64,000 nucleotides of DNA, taken from the NCBI RefSeq assembly GCF_947179165.1, contig NC_077244.1, positions 12,592,949-12,656,948 on the forward strand, given 5' to 3'. Under the pieces are notes generated by a model, which saw nothing but the letters and a program-made list of their open reading frames with translations, was not told where the DNA came from and searched no databases. The translations under genes were made by a program, and so were the position numbers. The DNA is from Solanum dulcamara. Lineage: Eukaryota; Streptophyta; Magnoliopsida; Solanales; Solanaceae. Shown piece after piece: positions 46,317-57,921 of this stretch. Position 1 is the stretch's first letter; every line of letters begins with the position of its first letter.

Positions 46317-47730
46317 CGTTGGTAGGATAATGCTGCACTATCGGTAGGATTGTGATCCATTGATAGGATACTTGAAAAAATAACTATCTGTCCATCGGTA
46401 GGACAAATGAAGATCTATTGGTAGGATATGTTGCATGTCCATTGGTAGGACGAATGAAAATCCATTGGTTGGATATATGCAATGACCTTCTTGGCAATGA
46501 ATATGCAATGACCCTTTTGGCAAATGAAAATGCAATGGCCCTCTTGGCAAATTAAAATGCAATGACCCTTTTGGCAATGAATATGCAATGGCCCTCTTGG
46601 CAATGATGAATGCAATGACCCTCTTGGCAATGATATTACCACCTCCGGTAATATAATATGAATAAAATATGAATGGCCCTCTTGGCAGATAAAAATGCAA
46701 TGGCCCTCTTGGCAATGATATTACCACCTCCGGTAATATAATATGAATGCAATGGCCCTCTTGGCAATGATTATGCAATGGCCCTCTTGGCAATGATGAA
46801 TGCAATGACCCTCTTGGCAATGATATTACCACCTCCGGTAATATAATATGAATAAAATAAAATATGAATGGCCCTCTTGGCAGATGAAAATGCAATGGCC
46901 CTCTTGGCAATGATGAATGCAATGGCCCTCTTGGCAATGATATTACCACCTCCGGCAATATAATATGAATGCAATAAAATATGAATGGCCTTCTCGGCAA
47001 ATGATATTACCACCTCCGATAATATAATATGAATAAAATAAAATATGAATGGCCCTCTTGGCAAATGAAAATGCAATGGCCCTCTTGGCAATGAAAATGC
47101 AATGGCCCTCTTGGCAATGATGAATGCAATGGCCCTCTTGGCAATGATATTACCACCTCCGGTAATATAATATGAATGCAATAAAATATGAATGGCCTCT
47201 TGGCAAATGATATTACCACCTCCGATAATATAATATGAATAAAATAAAATATGAATGGCCCTCTTGGCAATGATGAATGCAATGGCCCTCTTGGCAATGA
47301 TATTACCACCTCCGGCAATATAATATGAATGCAATAAAATATGAATGGCCTTCTCGGCAAATGATATTACCACCTCCGATAATATAATATGAATAAAATA
47401 AAATATGAATGGCCCTCTTGGCAAATGAAAATGCAATGGCCCTCTTGGCAATGAAAATGCAATGGCTCTCTTGGCAATGATGAATGCAATGGCCCTCTTG
47501 GCAATGATATTACCACCTCCGGTAATATAATATGAATGCAATGGCCCTCTTGGCAATGATATTACCACCTCCGGTAATATAATATGAATAAAATAAAATA
47601 TGAATGGCCTTTTTGGCAAATGATATTACCACCTCCGATAATATAATATGAATAAAATAAAATATGAATGGCCCTCTTGGCAAATGAAAATGCAATGGCC
47701 CTCTTGGCAATGAAAATGCAATGGAAATGA
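46317..47730 (-). repeat. Tandem array with 24-27-bp units, palindromes and a 360-bp higher-order period
   Basis: The basic unit is about 26-27 bases around GGCCCTCTTGGCAATGA. At the left edge it grades into a GGTAGGA-based unit (46317-46480). Twelve units carry ATATTACC-ACCTCC-GGTAATAT or decayed variants (GGCAAT, GATAAT in the second arm). Bases 46921-47160 and 47281-47520 are the same but for one substitution, an exact 360-base shift. Long minus-strand open frames here (up to 282 codons) are by-products of repeat lengths divisible by three. Confidence 0.95.
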
Positions 47731-48132
47731 AATGCATTGTCATCTTCTTGGATGATTTGACAATTTTTTTATTTATTTATTTTTATTATTATTATTATTA
47801 TTATTATTTTTTTTTTTTTGAACAACTTGTGTTCGTTGGAACTCATGTCTTTGATAGAAGTTATACGAGGCCTCGGTGGCTCGCAACTTGAATTTGAGTT
47901 CGCTTCATTCTAGCAATGTTGGAGATTATTTGAAGTTGACTTCGAACTTCTGACAATTCTTGATGGAATTTTTGAGATCTTCTCAAAAATTCTGTCCCAG
48001 TTGCATATATTAACATGATCTCCAATCTTGACTTGCTGGAGATAGTATCTTCTTCTGAATTTTTGAGAAGATCTCAAAAATTCTGTCCCAGTTTTCATTA
48101 AAAGGGAGAAATGAAAATCTTACGGGGAACAT

Positions 48133-48193
48133 GACCGAGCCATTGTGGCGCCTACATATCCTGTTGGTGCAGGAATCAGGTCAAATGTAGTTC
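48133..48193 (+). repeat. Hairpin motif, copy B
   Basis: The outer stem is CTACA (48152-48156) with TGTAG (48186-48190). The inner stem is CCTG (48160-48163) with CAGG (48170-48173). AATCAGGTC lies between the inner and outer 3-prime arms and TTC follows. Both stems differ in sequence from copies C and D but keep pairing. Confidence 0.8.
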
Positions 48194-48405
48194 CAATTCT
48201 CTGGATGATGAATGCTGCAAAATCTGAGACAAGATAATCAGTAGACACATGTGTAATATGAGCATAATGACATGGAAAACTGTATTACTTACAACATTTC
48301 CAGCTTAAAACACGAGCTATTCCACCAGTTTGATATGGACGATCCAATGAAGTAAAATAGGCATCTCACATCAATGGGATTACCCACTTTCAAAGGACAA
48401 ATGCA

Positions 48406-48443
<38 letters not shown>

Positions 48444-49841
48444 TGAATGTAAAGAGATAGTCAAATTTTGACTACAATTGGTATCAACAGTTAGGAATGC
48501 ATAGAAATATTTCTCATTTCCTTTCTCATTTCCTTTCTCATAACTGAGATTGACTTCAAGGTAATTCTTATAGCTTCAAGTAGTACCTCAAACATACTTA
48601 AGTGTCGACAAGATTTTTTTTCATCCTGCTTCCAACAAAGGTTTAGAATTATACCAATCATCATGTTTCAAGTGCCCTCACAATAAAGAAAGTTCTATTT
48701 CGCACATATATGAAGTGTTTGATTTTGAGAACATTTTACAAAGTGCACTCACACTCTCAAGAAAGTTCAACGCATGCAACTGTGATACCATATGCTTGGC
48801 CTGCATGTAAGTCTCCACTAATGTGAGAATATTTGGAATGAGATCATATAGGGCTTGTTTATTGGTTTGTAATGTAGGCTAAGGGAACGGGTGGGATATT
48901 AATTTGGGATAAAAGTGACTTAATCTCTCCTTGAGCATCACACTGAATTTGTGCTTTTGATGATCGATACGCCTTTTGACGTCTAATCCTCTTTCTTTTG
49001 TCTCAACTTCTTCGAGTCTTTATTTGATAGAGTTTTTCCTCTTTTCACCTCTTTCTTTTGTCTTGACTTCTTTGAGTCCTTAGTTGTTAGAGCTTTTCTC
49101 TTTTCGTTCCTTTTTGAGGTTTCTCCTTTTTTGTTGGAGTAGTTTCCTTTTTGTCTTACATCGACCTTGTAGGAGGTTCTTTTTTTTTTTTATGAGAAAG
49201 TCGTCTTTGCTTTCTTGACTTTGGAGACTTTACGTCTTTTGCCTTTGGCAATTTCGAAGTTGGATCTTCTTCTATAATTTGCGCGTCTTTGGTGCGCTCA
49301 AGGAGGTTGGGCCAAGAGAGGGATAGTGCATGTAAGCACTCAGAAGGGAAAGGGCTAAGATGTGGTTGTCCAAAGAAAAGGTTTTAGGCTCAAGGTGGGA
49401 AAACTAGGGATTAATGTTATTTGGTAGGCTCTGAAAGGCACAATCGGGTCAAAAAAGGCCTACAATCCTTTCTCAAACCAAACATAACTCAGGATTTCGC
49501 CTCAACAAACATATCAGGCCAAGTTCTAGATCAACAGTGCGATGCAATTGAATTTTAATCTAAAGCTCACCACACAATGCACATGAAGCCATGAGGTTGG
49601 TTATATTCTTACCTTGAATGCCCGCAAGAGAATTTTCAAGCATCACAAAAGTACGAATGAAAGATACCAACAGAAGCTATGGTTTACCACAAAGCCAATC
49701 ATTTTGATCATACCAAATATTTCGCATGCTCCTAACTGTATTCGTTCCAATCAAGAAGATATGACACTTAACATATGTACACAATTTTTTATTTTATTTA
49801 TTTTCTATTTTTTTAATCATTTTTTTTTGAAAAAAGAAATA

Positions 49842-49902
49842 CCGAACCCAAGAAGGGCTGCCTACGTATCTCATCGAGATGAGAATCAGGTGTGCGTAGT
49901 TC
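49842..49902 (+). repeat. Hairpin motif, copy C
   Basis: The outer stem is CTACG (49862-49866) with CGTAG (49895-49899). The inner stem is TCTCAT with ATGAGA around a CGAG loop. It is followed by AATCAGGTG. The preceding text ACCGAACCCAAGAAGGGCTG matches copies B and D loosely. Confidence 0.85.
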
Positions 49903-49935
49903 TTGCAGATATGATATATAAAATAATTCAGAGCT

Positions 49936-50463
49936 TTAGACAAACTTGGTGTGGTCTTCCAATATTAATATTTTCTGTGGAGATGCTGCAGCGTGCTTTA
50001 TAACCTCTCTTGGTCGGAATGTTGTGGCTTCCAACTTCATTACTCCTGATTCGACTTTGGAAAGGTCAATGATGTCATTTATTAGTTGAAGAACCAAATC
50101 TCCTGAAGACAATATTACATTCACAAGCTGACGAAGTTCTTTATCTAATTTTATGGTAGAAAAAATCTCGATCATATTGACCACTCCTGACAAAAGGATC
50201 TAATCTAATGAGACATGGTTGCAAGCATTTGTTTCTCTCGCATAGTTTTCTCTGTTAAGTTCAGTCTCCTTGGCTTTATGTACAACTATCTCTTCTTGCA
50301 ATTTTGCCATTTTTTTTTCTCTTTTTCTTATCTGATCAGTTATCTCCATTTCTATGTAATTTACAACAATTGTCTCTCCTGCCTTACTGAACACAGGTTC
50401 AACATATATTAGAAAATTCTTTGACCCAAATAATCCCTTCTTTGCCGATATTCCCCTTTCCAA
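49936..50463 (-). pseudogene. Captured AHK5/CKI2-type histidine kinase fragment
   Basis: The minus strand encodes NFLIYVEPVFSKAGETIVVN, then DQIRKREKKMAKLQEEI and KAKETELNR. In a shifted frame come EKTMREKQMLATMSH and then [27 protein letters not shown] and [14 protein letters not shown]. This is the PAS-end, coiled linker and HisKA dimerisation region of plant AHK5 (CKI2) hybrid kinases, which act in ethylene, ABA and stomatal signalling. The phospho-acceptor His codon survives (50208-50210) but is followed by TAG (50205-50207), where the family has Glu, and then by a one-base loss. A small deletion after FRPREVIKH removes a few more residues. It is sense to the LTR element and has no receiver or ATPase part. 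Confidence 0.85.
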
Positions 50464-51075
50464 AACCTCTCATTTGAAGTCTCGAGATTCCTTTACATCA
50501 GTACTAGTAAAATCTTTACATTTATTTATTGATGATGTCCTCTTCATGCAGACTTGACAAACAATTGTAGATAACATAACTCATTGTCCTGGTGACGGAT
50601 AATAACAGGTGCATTTTGGAGGACAAATTGTACGAATTATCTGCTCTTTTCAGAATCTGGGATAATTCTTCTACTAGAGAGGATTGTCTTTCAATGTTTT
50701 CTATGCTTTCCTATAATTTCTCAATTAGTATTTGCATCCTGTTGAACACTTGTTTCCAATAATTTGTCCCAATATTTAGCTCTCTGCTTTCAGTATTTTA
50801 TGCTGTCATACTCAGTATCTATTTCTTGTTTATCTTGAATTTTTATATCATTTTTTTAGGAGACTCTTGGAATATGTATCTCTTTAATTCTTCATCTAAT
50901 ATAGACGTTGGATGTTTATCACCCTATATCTTTCTTCCTCAAATTGATACTTCTCCAATAAATCCAATTTCTTGAGCTCTGGTTATTGTTGTTGTGTTTT
51001 TCTTGAGGATTGTCTCTTATGATTTGAATTCTTCCAACTATTCAAAGAATCATACGTTGTTATAACCATCCCCGA
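50464..51075 (-). pseudogene. Possible upstream extension of the captured kinase fragment
   Basis: The minus strand in broken frames shows KKLDLLEKYQFEEERYRVIN near 50930-50990, a charged helical segment, and VCQVCMKRTSS-like coding near 50540. It may derive from the N-terminal coiled region of the same kinase gene, but I cannot confirm this. Confidence 0.3.
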
Positions 51076-51786
51076 CTATTGTCGGGGACAGTTTTCCTGC
51101 AAAGATATGAGAAAAGTGTGAAAGCGGGGCCATTCTATATATAAAAAAAAAATAAGTAACAAGATATAGGAGTAAGATTTCATAGTCAAAGACTCCCCCG
51201 ATTTATCTTTCAGGCTGTGTATTGGTGTCTTGTGAAATTTAATGTCATCGTTATTTCCCATGAACTCTTTGTCCCGTGATCCCCTCTCTTGAAATAATGT
51301 CGTCTCTTCTGTGTACAAAGAAAACTTCTTAGTTAGGGAGAGGGAATTGACCTCCAAATTGAGATCCTTTCATTTATCGCATGATGTCCTTTGATAACAG
51401 CCCCTACAAAGAAAGAAACAACTTTGTTGAACCCTCGATCTTTGAGAAGTAAGCAAGTTTGTTTTCCGACATAAATTAGTCTTTCCCTGAAAAAGAAAAA
51501 TAACTCAAAAGCCAAAGTATTAGTCTGTGCTTGTAATAATTAATGCAAAATATCACATAATTCTAAACACATAAATGTTGCTTTGTTTTAAGACAAACTA
51601 ATCTATGGGTGAAGAAAGAGTAAACGGACAAAAATTAATTTTATGATAAATGTGTGAGAAAAGTTGACTTGTGAATCACAGATTTTTTTTTTGCGTTTCA
51701 ACTTTTGTACCCTTGTTTTTCTTAGATGCAGAAAAAGTTCTCAATTTCTTTGAAAGAATGAGGAAAACTGAAAACTTCAAAAACAG

Positions 51787-51849
51787 GGACCGAGCCTTGA
51801 AAGACTGCCTACGTATCTCACAAAGGAGAATTCAGGTCCTACGTAGTTC
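51787..51849 (+). repeat. Hairpin motif, copy D
   Basis: The outer stem is CTACGTA (51809-51815) with TACGTAG (51840-51846). The inner stem is TCTC with GAGA around ACAAAG. Then ATTCAGGTC and a final TTC. It lies nearest the element's 5-prime end of the three copies. Confidence 0.85.
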
Positions 51850-52481
51850 GACCACTTGATTTTTTTTTTGTGGATATGAGAAAGCAAAGTTTATGATTTG
51901 AGTGTAAAGTTCGAATTTTGTTAGGAAATTAAAGACTCATTGAATATTTGGACGCACTATCGATAATGACTCGATATTTATGCCTATAAGGCTCTAAAAA
52001 AATCTAAAAGAGTAGACTAGCATGTCTCCAAATAAAGCAACATATTCACAAAACAGTTATAGCATATAACACACAAACAATTATTGCGCATCCTAAATAG
52101 ATATGTGACCTTTTTGTGCCAAAGGTAGGCCTAACGATTTGAAGGATGTATTACGTCATTTGAAACATTCCATTGCCCCAAAACTTATATTTATACAAAT
52201 ATTATGAATAATTTGAATGGGGATACATAAATAGAAAAAAGGAATATAAATAATCAGTCCCACGCAGGGGTACAATCCCAACTAAGCCTTCGTGGAAAAT
52301 CCTTCTTTCTTGATTTCTTGACATCTCTGAACGTCAACGCCTTTTGGATGAAGTGTCATTCACTGAAGGTCCTTCTTTGACTAGACTAAGCTACAAAAAA
52401 AACTCCCAACCCCGAGGGACAATGGTTTGCCAAACCGCGTATAAAACCTTCAAATTTAAACATATAGGTATGATTGTCCAT

Positions 52482-52775
52482 TTAGGCCGAGGGCCGTTTT
52501 GAACTCAAGGTGGTCTTTCTAATGGGCCCAATACGCCTTGGGTATTGGGTCATCTTAGGCCAATGCACTAAATTAGGGATTTGGCTTTGCTCTACGCTAG
52601 GTTGACTAAGAGTGGCTTTTACAAGACTGGTAACCCAAGCGGACAACTCAGGCTGGAACTTACGACAACTATTGGACGCATGACGTATCAATAAATTGTC
52701 GATCGTTCCGAAAAGGGTTAAGTATAAAAAGCCCGACTGCGGTACCGCAAAATCGTTCTTTAATATACTATACAT
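52482..52775 (-). other. Leader open frame of the LTR element, unknown
   Basis: A 97-codon sense frame about 160 bases after the primer site. It shows no recognisable gag motif. It could be a gag relic or a chance frame. Confidence 0.2.
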
Positions 52776-52930
52776 TAAATAGGAAAAATGCTATGAAATG
52801 CAAATAACAATTTAATATATAAATTAAACACATAATTGCACAAATAAGGAAAACAAGAATTACTAATTATTACAAACCCAAATAGTTAGTCAAATAAACA
52901 ATCAAATCTAATGGTTAGAACCTAATTATT

Positions 52931-52947
52931 CCCCAGCGGAGTCGCCA
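52931..52947 (-). promoter_or_regulatory. tRNA-Arg primer binding site
   Basis: The minus strand reads TGGCGACTCCGCTGGGG four bases after the 5-prime LTR. Its complement CCCCAGCGGAGTCGCCA fits the 3-prime end of a plant tRNA-Arg including CCA (from memory). It fixes the element's orientation. Confidence 0.85.
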
Positions 52948-52951
52948 TTTC

Positions 52952-54351
52952 TGTTATATCGAAAAAAGATGGTTTAAAATTAATTTCAACTTTTTAGAGA
53001 AAAAATCAATTTTAGAAAAAAAAAGGAGTCGCCACTTAATTTTTTAAAGAAATTAAGAAAACTTAATTTAAAAGACCCTAACAGATTTAAGTCTTAAAAA
53101 TTCAGAGAAAAGGGTACGAGGTTCTTATTTCCACTTTGAGAAGGTGTGAGCACTCAAAATGGCCGCTAACGTGCGGTTATCCGACGATTTGAAAAGTATT
53201 TGACTAACTTTAAAAAATTACTTGTAAGTAGTAAAGATAAATATATTTATTTGAATAGTAAATCAACTTGAGATATTTGAGATAATTTATTAAGAAAATA
53301 TATTCTATTAAATGACTGAGTAAATGGATTTTAAATATATTTAAAGAGAAGTGGTAGATCTAATATATTTTAGCAAAATTAAAGATGATTAAGACTTTGA
53401 TTACATAAGAAAAATTATTTGAGCTATTTAGAATATTTTTTCTTTTACCGAAAGACACTTTAAACTCAATTGATTTGAAAGAACATCAACTTATATATAA
53501 AAAAAAACTTTAAGATAATTTGAAAGAAAATTCTATTTTTTTTTAAATATCTAACTAAAAGAAAAATACTTGAACAAAGTCATTTTTAGAGCAAATTAAC
53601 AGAAAAATGGTTTCTCTTTTAAGGAGAGTTCGATTAAGTCAAACCAAACTAAAAATTAACATCTAAGCAAGTATACACAACCATAAATAAATTAAATTAT
53701 TACAACCCAAATAAATAGAATAACAATATAAACAAAACAAAATCCGGCCCAATACTTAGTTTCTGTACACCTGGACTAAGATATTGGGCCACCTGTATTT
53801 TGGACCTTTGGCCCATTTCGTTTCTGTATATCATGATTATATATAAATATATATCAATATATACAGTCACCCTTTTTCTGTATCTCCTGTATATAGATTG
53901 TATATCAGTCTATTTTCTTCCTCCGGAACCTATAGTAAACCTCCTTTACATCTGCGTATCAGCTTTCAAAATTCAAACAAGGGTGAAGTTGACTCAAAAC
54001 TCAATGATATGCGAGGATTTAGTCCAAAGATGGACTCGGATGGTGTCACATGCACCAAAATAAAATCATATAAGCTACTACTCATTTTAAATTGAACAAA
54101 CAAATATAACATAATATTTTAAGACAATAAATTGAAGATTATCTTTCTATGTCAATTTGGAGAATGCAACTAGAAGTGCATATAAAGTAACATAGTGACT
54201 AACAACATGCATACATGTAGAAAATAATATATATATTCAAATAACTAAAGAACATGAAATCAACCTATACATTAAACTAACTCAAATTTTAAAGCAAGAT
54301 TTACATCAATATAGTGACTAACAACATGCATACATGTAGAAAATAATAATA

Positions 54352-54384
<33 letters not shown>

Positions 54385-55809
54385 AATATATTCAAATAAC
54401 TAAAGAACATGAAATCAACCTATACATTAAACTAACTCAAATTTTAAAGCAAGATTTACATCAATATAGTGACTAACAACATGCATACATGTAGAAAATA
54501 TATATATTTAAATAACTAAAGAACATGAAATTAACCTATATAGTAAACTAACTCAAATTTTAAAGCAAGATTTACATCAATTAAGCCATGAAAAAATGAA
54601 AATTCTAACTCAATGATAACTTAAGTATATATTTATTATTTAAATCATGATAAAGAAAAAATTAAAAATATGAGAATCTATATGGTCAAACAAAACTACT
54701 AAAAAAGTCATGAACGAAATTGAGATTTTTTTTTTTTTTATAAGATGTCTCTACACTTTAAGCAAGACAAAAAAAAAAGTTTCATTTTTATCATTAATCT
54801 AATTGATTCTAACACATGCTAACTAAAAAAAATAATTACAAATCAACTACATAGAAGACATGAAATAATTATTAATTAAGTAAATAAAATCGAGAAAAGA
54901 TTCTTACCTATTTTCGGGCAGCGCTTGAGACGACGAATTTGAGGGCGATGAACTCCTTTAACCTATCAAGAAATGAGAGAAAGAACTAAAAAAAAAATGA
55001 AAAATACAAGACTAAACTTTTTTTTTTTTTATGATTTTCTTTTTCGTAGTATTATGTTCTTGCTTTCTTTTTTTTTTCTTTTTCTTCTTGTATATTGATG
55101 AATATTGATGATTGTAGGTTAATTCTCCCTTTTGTTCTTCTTCCTTTCTCTCCTTTTTTTTTGTGTGTGCTCTTCATTTTTTTTTTGTGTGTGTGTTCTT
55201 GGTGAAAAAATGGTGTCTCCTTCTTTTTTGTTCATCTTTTTTTTTTTCTTATGAAGAAGATGAAGAAGTCTTTTAAAAAGAATGGGGTTGGTGAGAGTAA
55301 TAATGAAGTTTTGAATAATGATGGTTTTGGTGGGGTGAAAAAGGAAAAAGAAAAAAAGGAAAAGGAAAAAGATGAAGATAGGAGAATGATGATGTTTGGG
55401 ATTTTAAGAAAAGATGATTTAGGTGGGATTGGGAGGTGGAAAAGGAAAAAGTAAAAGGGGTGGGGTTAGTATTGTATAAGTATAATATATGTATTGTATA
55501 ATATTGTATAAGTATAATATATGTATAATATATGTATTGTAATAAGTTGGTGTTGGGCCAAAACTATTATAAGGATTGGGCTTTAGGTGAATAGGTGTTA
55601 GAATATTGTAGGTTGTTGTTGTTATTGGACTTGTAGAGAGTGGATGACAATATTGGATTAAGATGAATTTAGGCCCAAATTTTGAGTTTAAAAAAAATGA
55701 TTTGAAATTTGGTTAAGAGTGGAGTAAAAAAAAATGGTTAGATTTATAAGAAAAAATTACTATATAAAAATTAATTTCGTTTGTGAAGGGTCAAAATTGG
55801 GTGTCAACA
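52952..55809 (-). repeat. 5-prime LTR of the Tat/Ogre-like element
   Basis: 2858 bases, paired with 43118-45979. On the minus strand it starts TGTTGACACCCAATTTTGAC and ends CGATATAACA. The near identity of the two LTRs means the insertion is very recent. Confidence 0.95.
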
Positions 55810-55829
55810 CGTACAATAGACCTTTGTGG
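55810..55829 (+). mobile_element. TS SINE continuation after the LTR element
   Basis: CGTACAATAGACCTTTGTGG resumes the SINE broken at 43117. The usual next part (TCCGGCCCTTCC...) is replaced by a gypsy LTR beginning at 55830. Confidence 0.85.
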
Positions 55830-57837
55830 TGTCACGACCCAAAAATCGAGGTCATGATGGCTCACATCTCAAAACCCAATCTGATGTATAACCCTAAAAA
55901 TAAAACTCATACAAGACTCCCAAAGGAGAAAGTGATGCCACAATTTAAATATAAAGAAAAACAATAAAGAGAAAATTATCCAAAAACCTGGTGTCATAAG
56001 TATAAAGAGCATCTAATACAAGGTTCGCATCTGAAGATACAACATAAGTCTCTGAATGATACAAGAGATTGAAAAATAAGGATAGACTAGTGACGATCCA
56101 AATTTTGGGACCTCACCACTAATCTGAGAATACACAATCCGCTAGAATATCAACTGCCACGTGAGGTACCCCGATTAGTATCTGCATCAAAAAGGGATAC
56201 AGAAGTAGGGGTGAGTACAATTCACATGTACTCAGTAGGTTTTAGCTGATTGAGTATAAGAAATTAATCAAACCTATGAAATAAACTAAGGAACGCTTCC
56301 ACCTACATACAAAACAGTCCCACTTCGGCATCGGTGCCGCCAGTTTATATATATAGTGGCGCAAGTAAAGTAGACCCATAATAACAGCTCATAATCATAA
56401 TTAATCAGATAATTCAAGCAGCACGGATATCAATGCAATGCAATGCAATATGATGATGCAATGATGTGGTGGTACGGTGGAATCAAGACTGTCGCACAGC
56501 CTGTCGTATACACCTGCCGAGCTGTGCTACCAAGCAGGACCCATGGGGGTCTCGCAGACCATATACCTCAATCACAATATCTCATTATCCTTGCCACCTC
56601 CTCGTGGTCAAGGGATCACAATGCATCTACTACCCTGCCGCAATACTGCCTCGAACAGGGACTCAAGATACAAAGGTTTAAAAGTGTTTCATTTTCTTTC
56701 TCAAAAAGAATTTCCATATTTCTCAACTTCTATGATGAATGAGGATGAATGCATCAAAACATATATGACATGAAAGTAATATTCAACTCACATGTGGTAG
56801 AAGGTTCAAAGTTCTCAAAACTTAACCTACACATGATATTCATCCTCAATAAATAGTAATAGGAATATTCATCCCTTTCTCAACAATATTTCAATACTCA
56901 AGCATTCTCAAAACCCCCAACTCAACCTCTCAGGCGAGCATCACAAGTCAAATAATATACTCAATCCTCTCTCTTAGGCAAATCACAAATCACATGCTCT
57001 CAAAGCAAATAAGATAACAAATAAGGCATCCACACGGGCTATATAATATAAATAAACCCCCACATGGCAATACATTAATAAATAAGCCCCCACACGGGTA
57101 TCACAATATATATATATCTATATATATATAACATTCTCAAATCATACTATGACCTCATCCCAAAGTCTATAACATATGAATGACTAATTACCCCATCTCA
57201 ATCTCAAAGAAGGATAGCCAAACCTACCTCAATTGCCGAAACTGCACTCGAACACCTCCATCGAACAAGCAATTCTCGAATTCAATGCCCGGACTGACAA
57301 TCCATTATCAACAATAACACATACACATCACAAGGAGTCCAATGACACCCATATTGATAGGTTTCGGAACCGGGGGTAAAATAGTCTAAAAATAATTATT
57401 TCTAAAAAAGGTCAAATCTGGATATTTATTGGACAATCACATTCTACTTGTAATAAGAAATTCATGGTTGAAAAACCCATAAAAATAGAGCTCAAAACGA
57501 GTTAGAAATCACCATTTTCCTTAAATTCAAATTAGGGAAGAAACAAAGATTTTTGGGGTTTGAAACTAAACTTTAGGGGTTAAAACCATCAAAAACTTAA
57601 TGAAAAGGGAAGATTTTAGGTCAAAAATCACTTACCCAACACTTTGCCTTAGAAATCTCTTCTCAAATCACCTCAAGGAGTTCAAGAACTCAAACAAATG
57701 ATGAAAAATATTGAAATGGGAAGAAAAGAGCATTTTCTGCCCAAAACATTACTGTTCATGCGTGTTACTGTTCATGTGTGTTACTGTTCACGCGTGTTTT
57801 GTACAAATTTTCAAAAATTACCCGCAAGGTCATTACA
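55830..57837 (-). repeat. 3-prime LTR of the Tekay-like element
   Basis: The minus strand starts TGTAATGACCTTGCGGGTAA (57837), after GGTGGATAT, and ends TTTTTGGGTCGTGACA (55830). Near its start are three 18-base repeats of TACTGTTCATGCGTGT (57750-57800). Confidence 0.75.
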
Positions 57838-57921
57838 ATATCCACCACTAAAAAGGATGTTCGTCCTCAAACATAAGATAAAATAAAGTACCTGGGTCTC
57901 AAAAAGTTGAGGGTATCGAGC

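Larger units (their letters stand above)
43118..55809 (-). mobile_element. Young non-autonomous Tat/Ogre-like LTR retrotransposon (12.7 kb)
   Basis: Both ends are fixed by a perfect CGTAC duplication (43113-43117 and 55810-55814) and TG...CA LTR termini. On the minus strand the order is: 5-prime LTR, tRNA-Arg primer site, a 7-kb interior, purine tract, 3-prime LTR. LTR ends reading TGTTGACACCC and a tRNA-Arg primer are typical of the Tat/Ogre lineage (family knowledge). The interior has no gag, protease, reverse transcriptase or integrase, so it must rely on proteins of a relative. It carries a histidine-kinase gene fragment, three hairpin-motif copies and a 1.4-kb tandem array. Confidence 0.9.

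Noticed and set aside
46338..47619. Minus-strand open frames up to 282 codons with repeated PRGPLHF-type text
   Set aside because: They are translations of the tandem array in two frames; units of 27 and 360 bases keep frames open by chance. No domain.
46317..47730. CRISPR-like array
   Set aside because: Repeats are degenerate, spacers are not unique, and this is plant DNA inside a retroelement.
43118..55809. LTR element read on the plus strand, with CCCCAGCGGAGTCGCCA as polypurine tract
   Set aside because: That string is not purine-rich, but its complement fits a tRNA-Arg primer site starting TGG; the true purine tract lies beside the left LTR, so the element is on the minus strand.
55734..55967. 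77-codon frame across 55.8 kb
   Set aside because: It crosses the junction of two LTRs and the SINE remnant.
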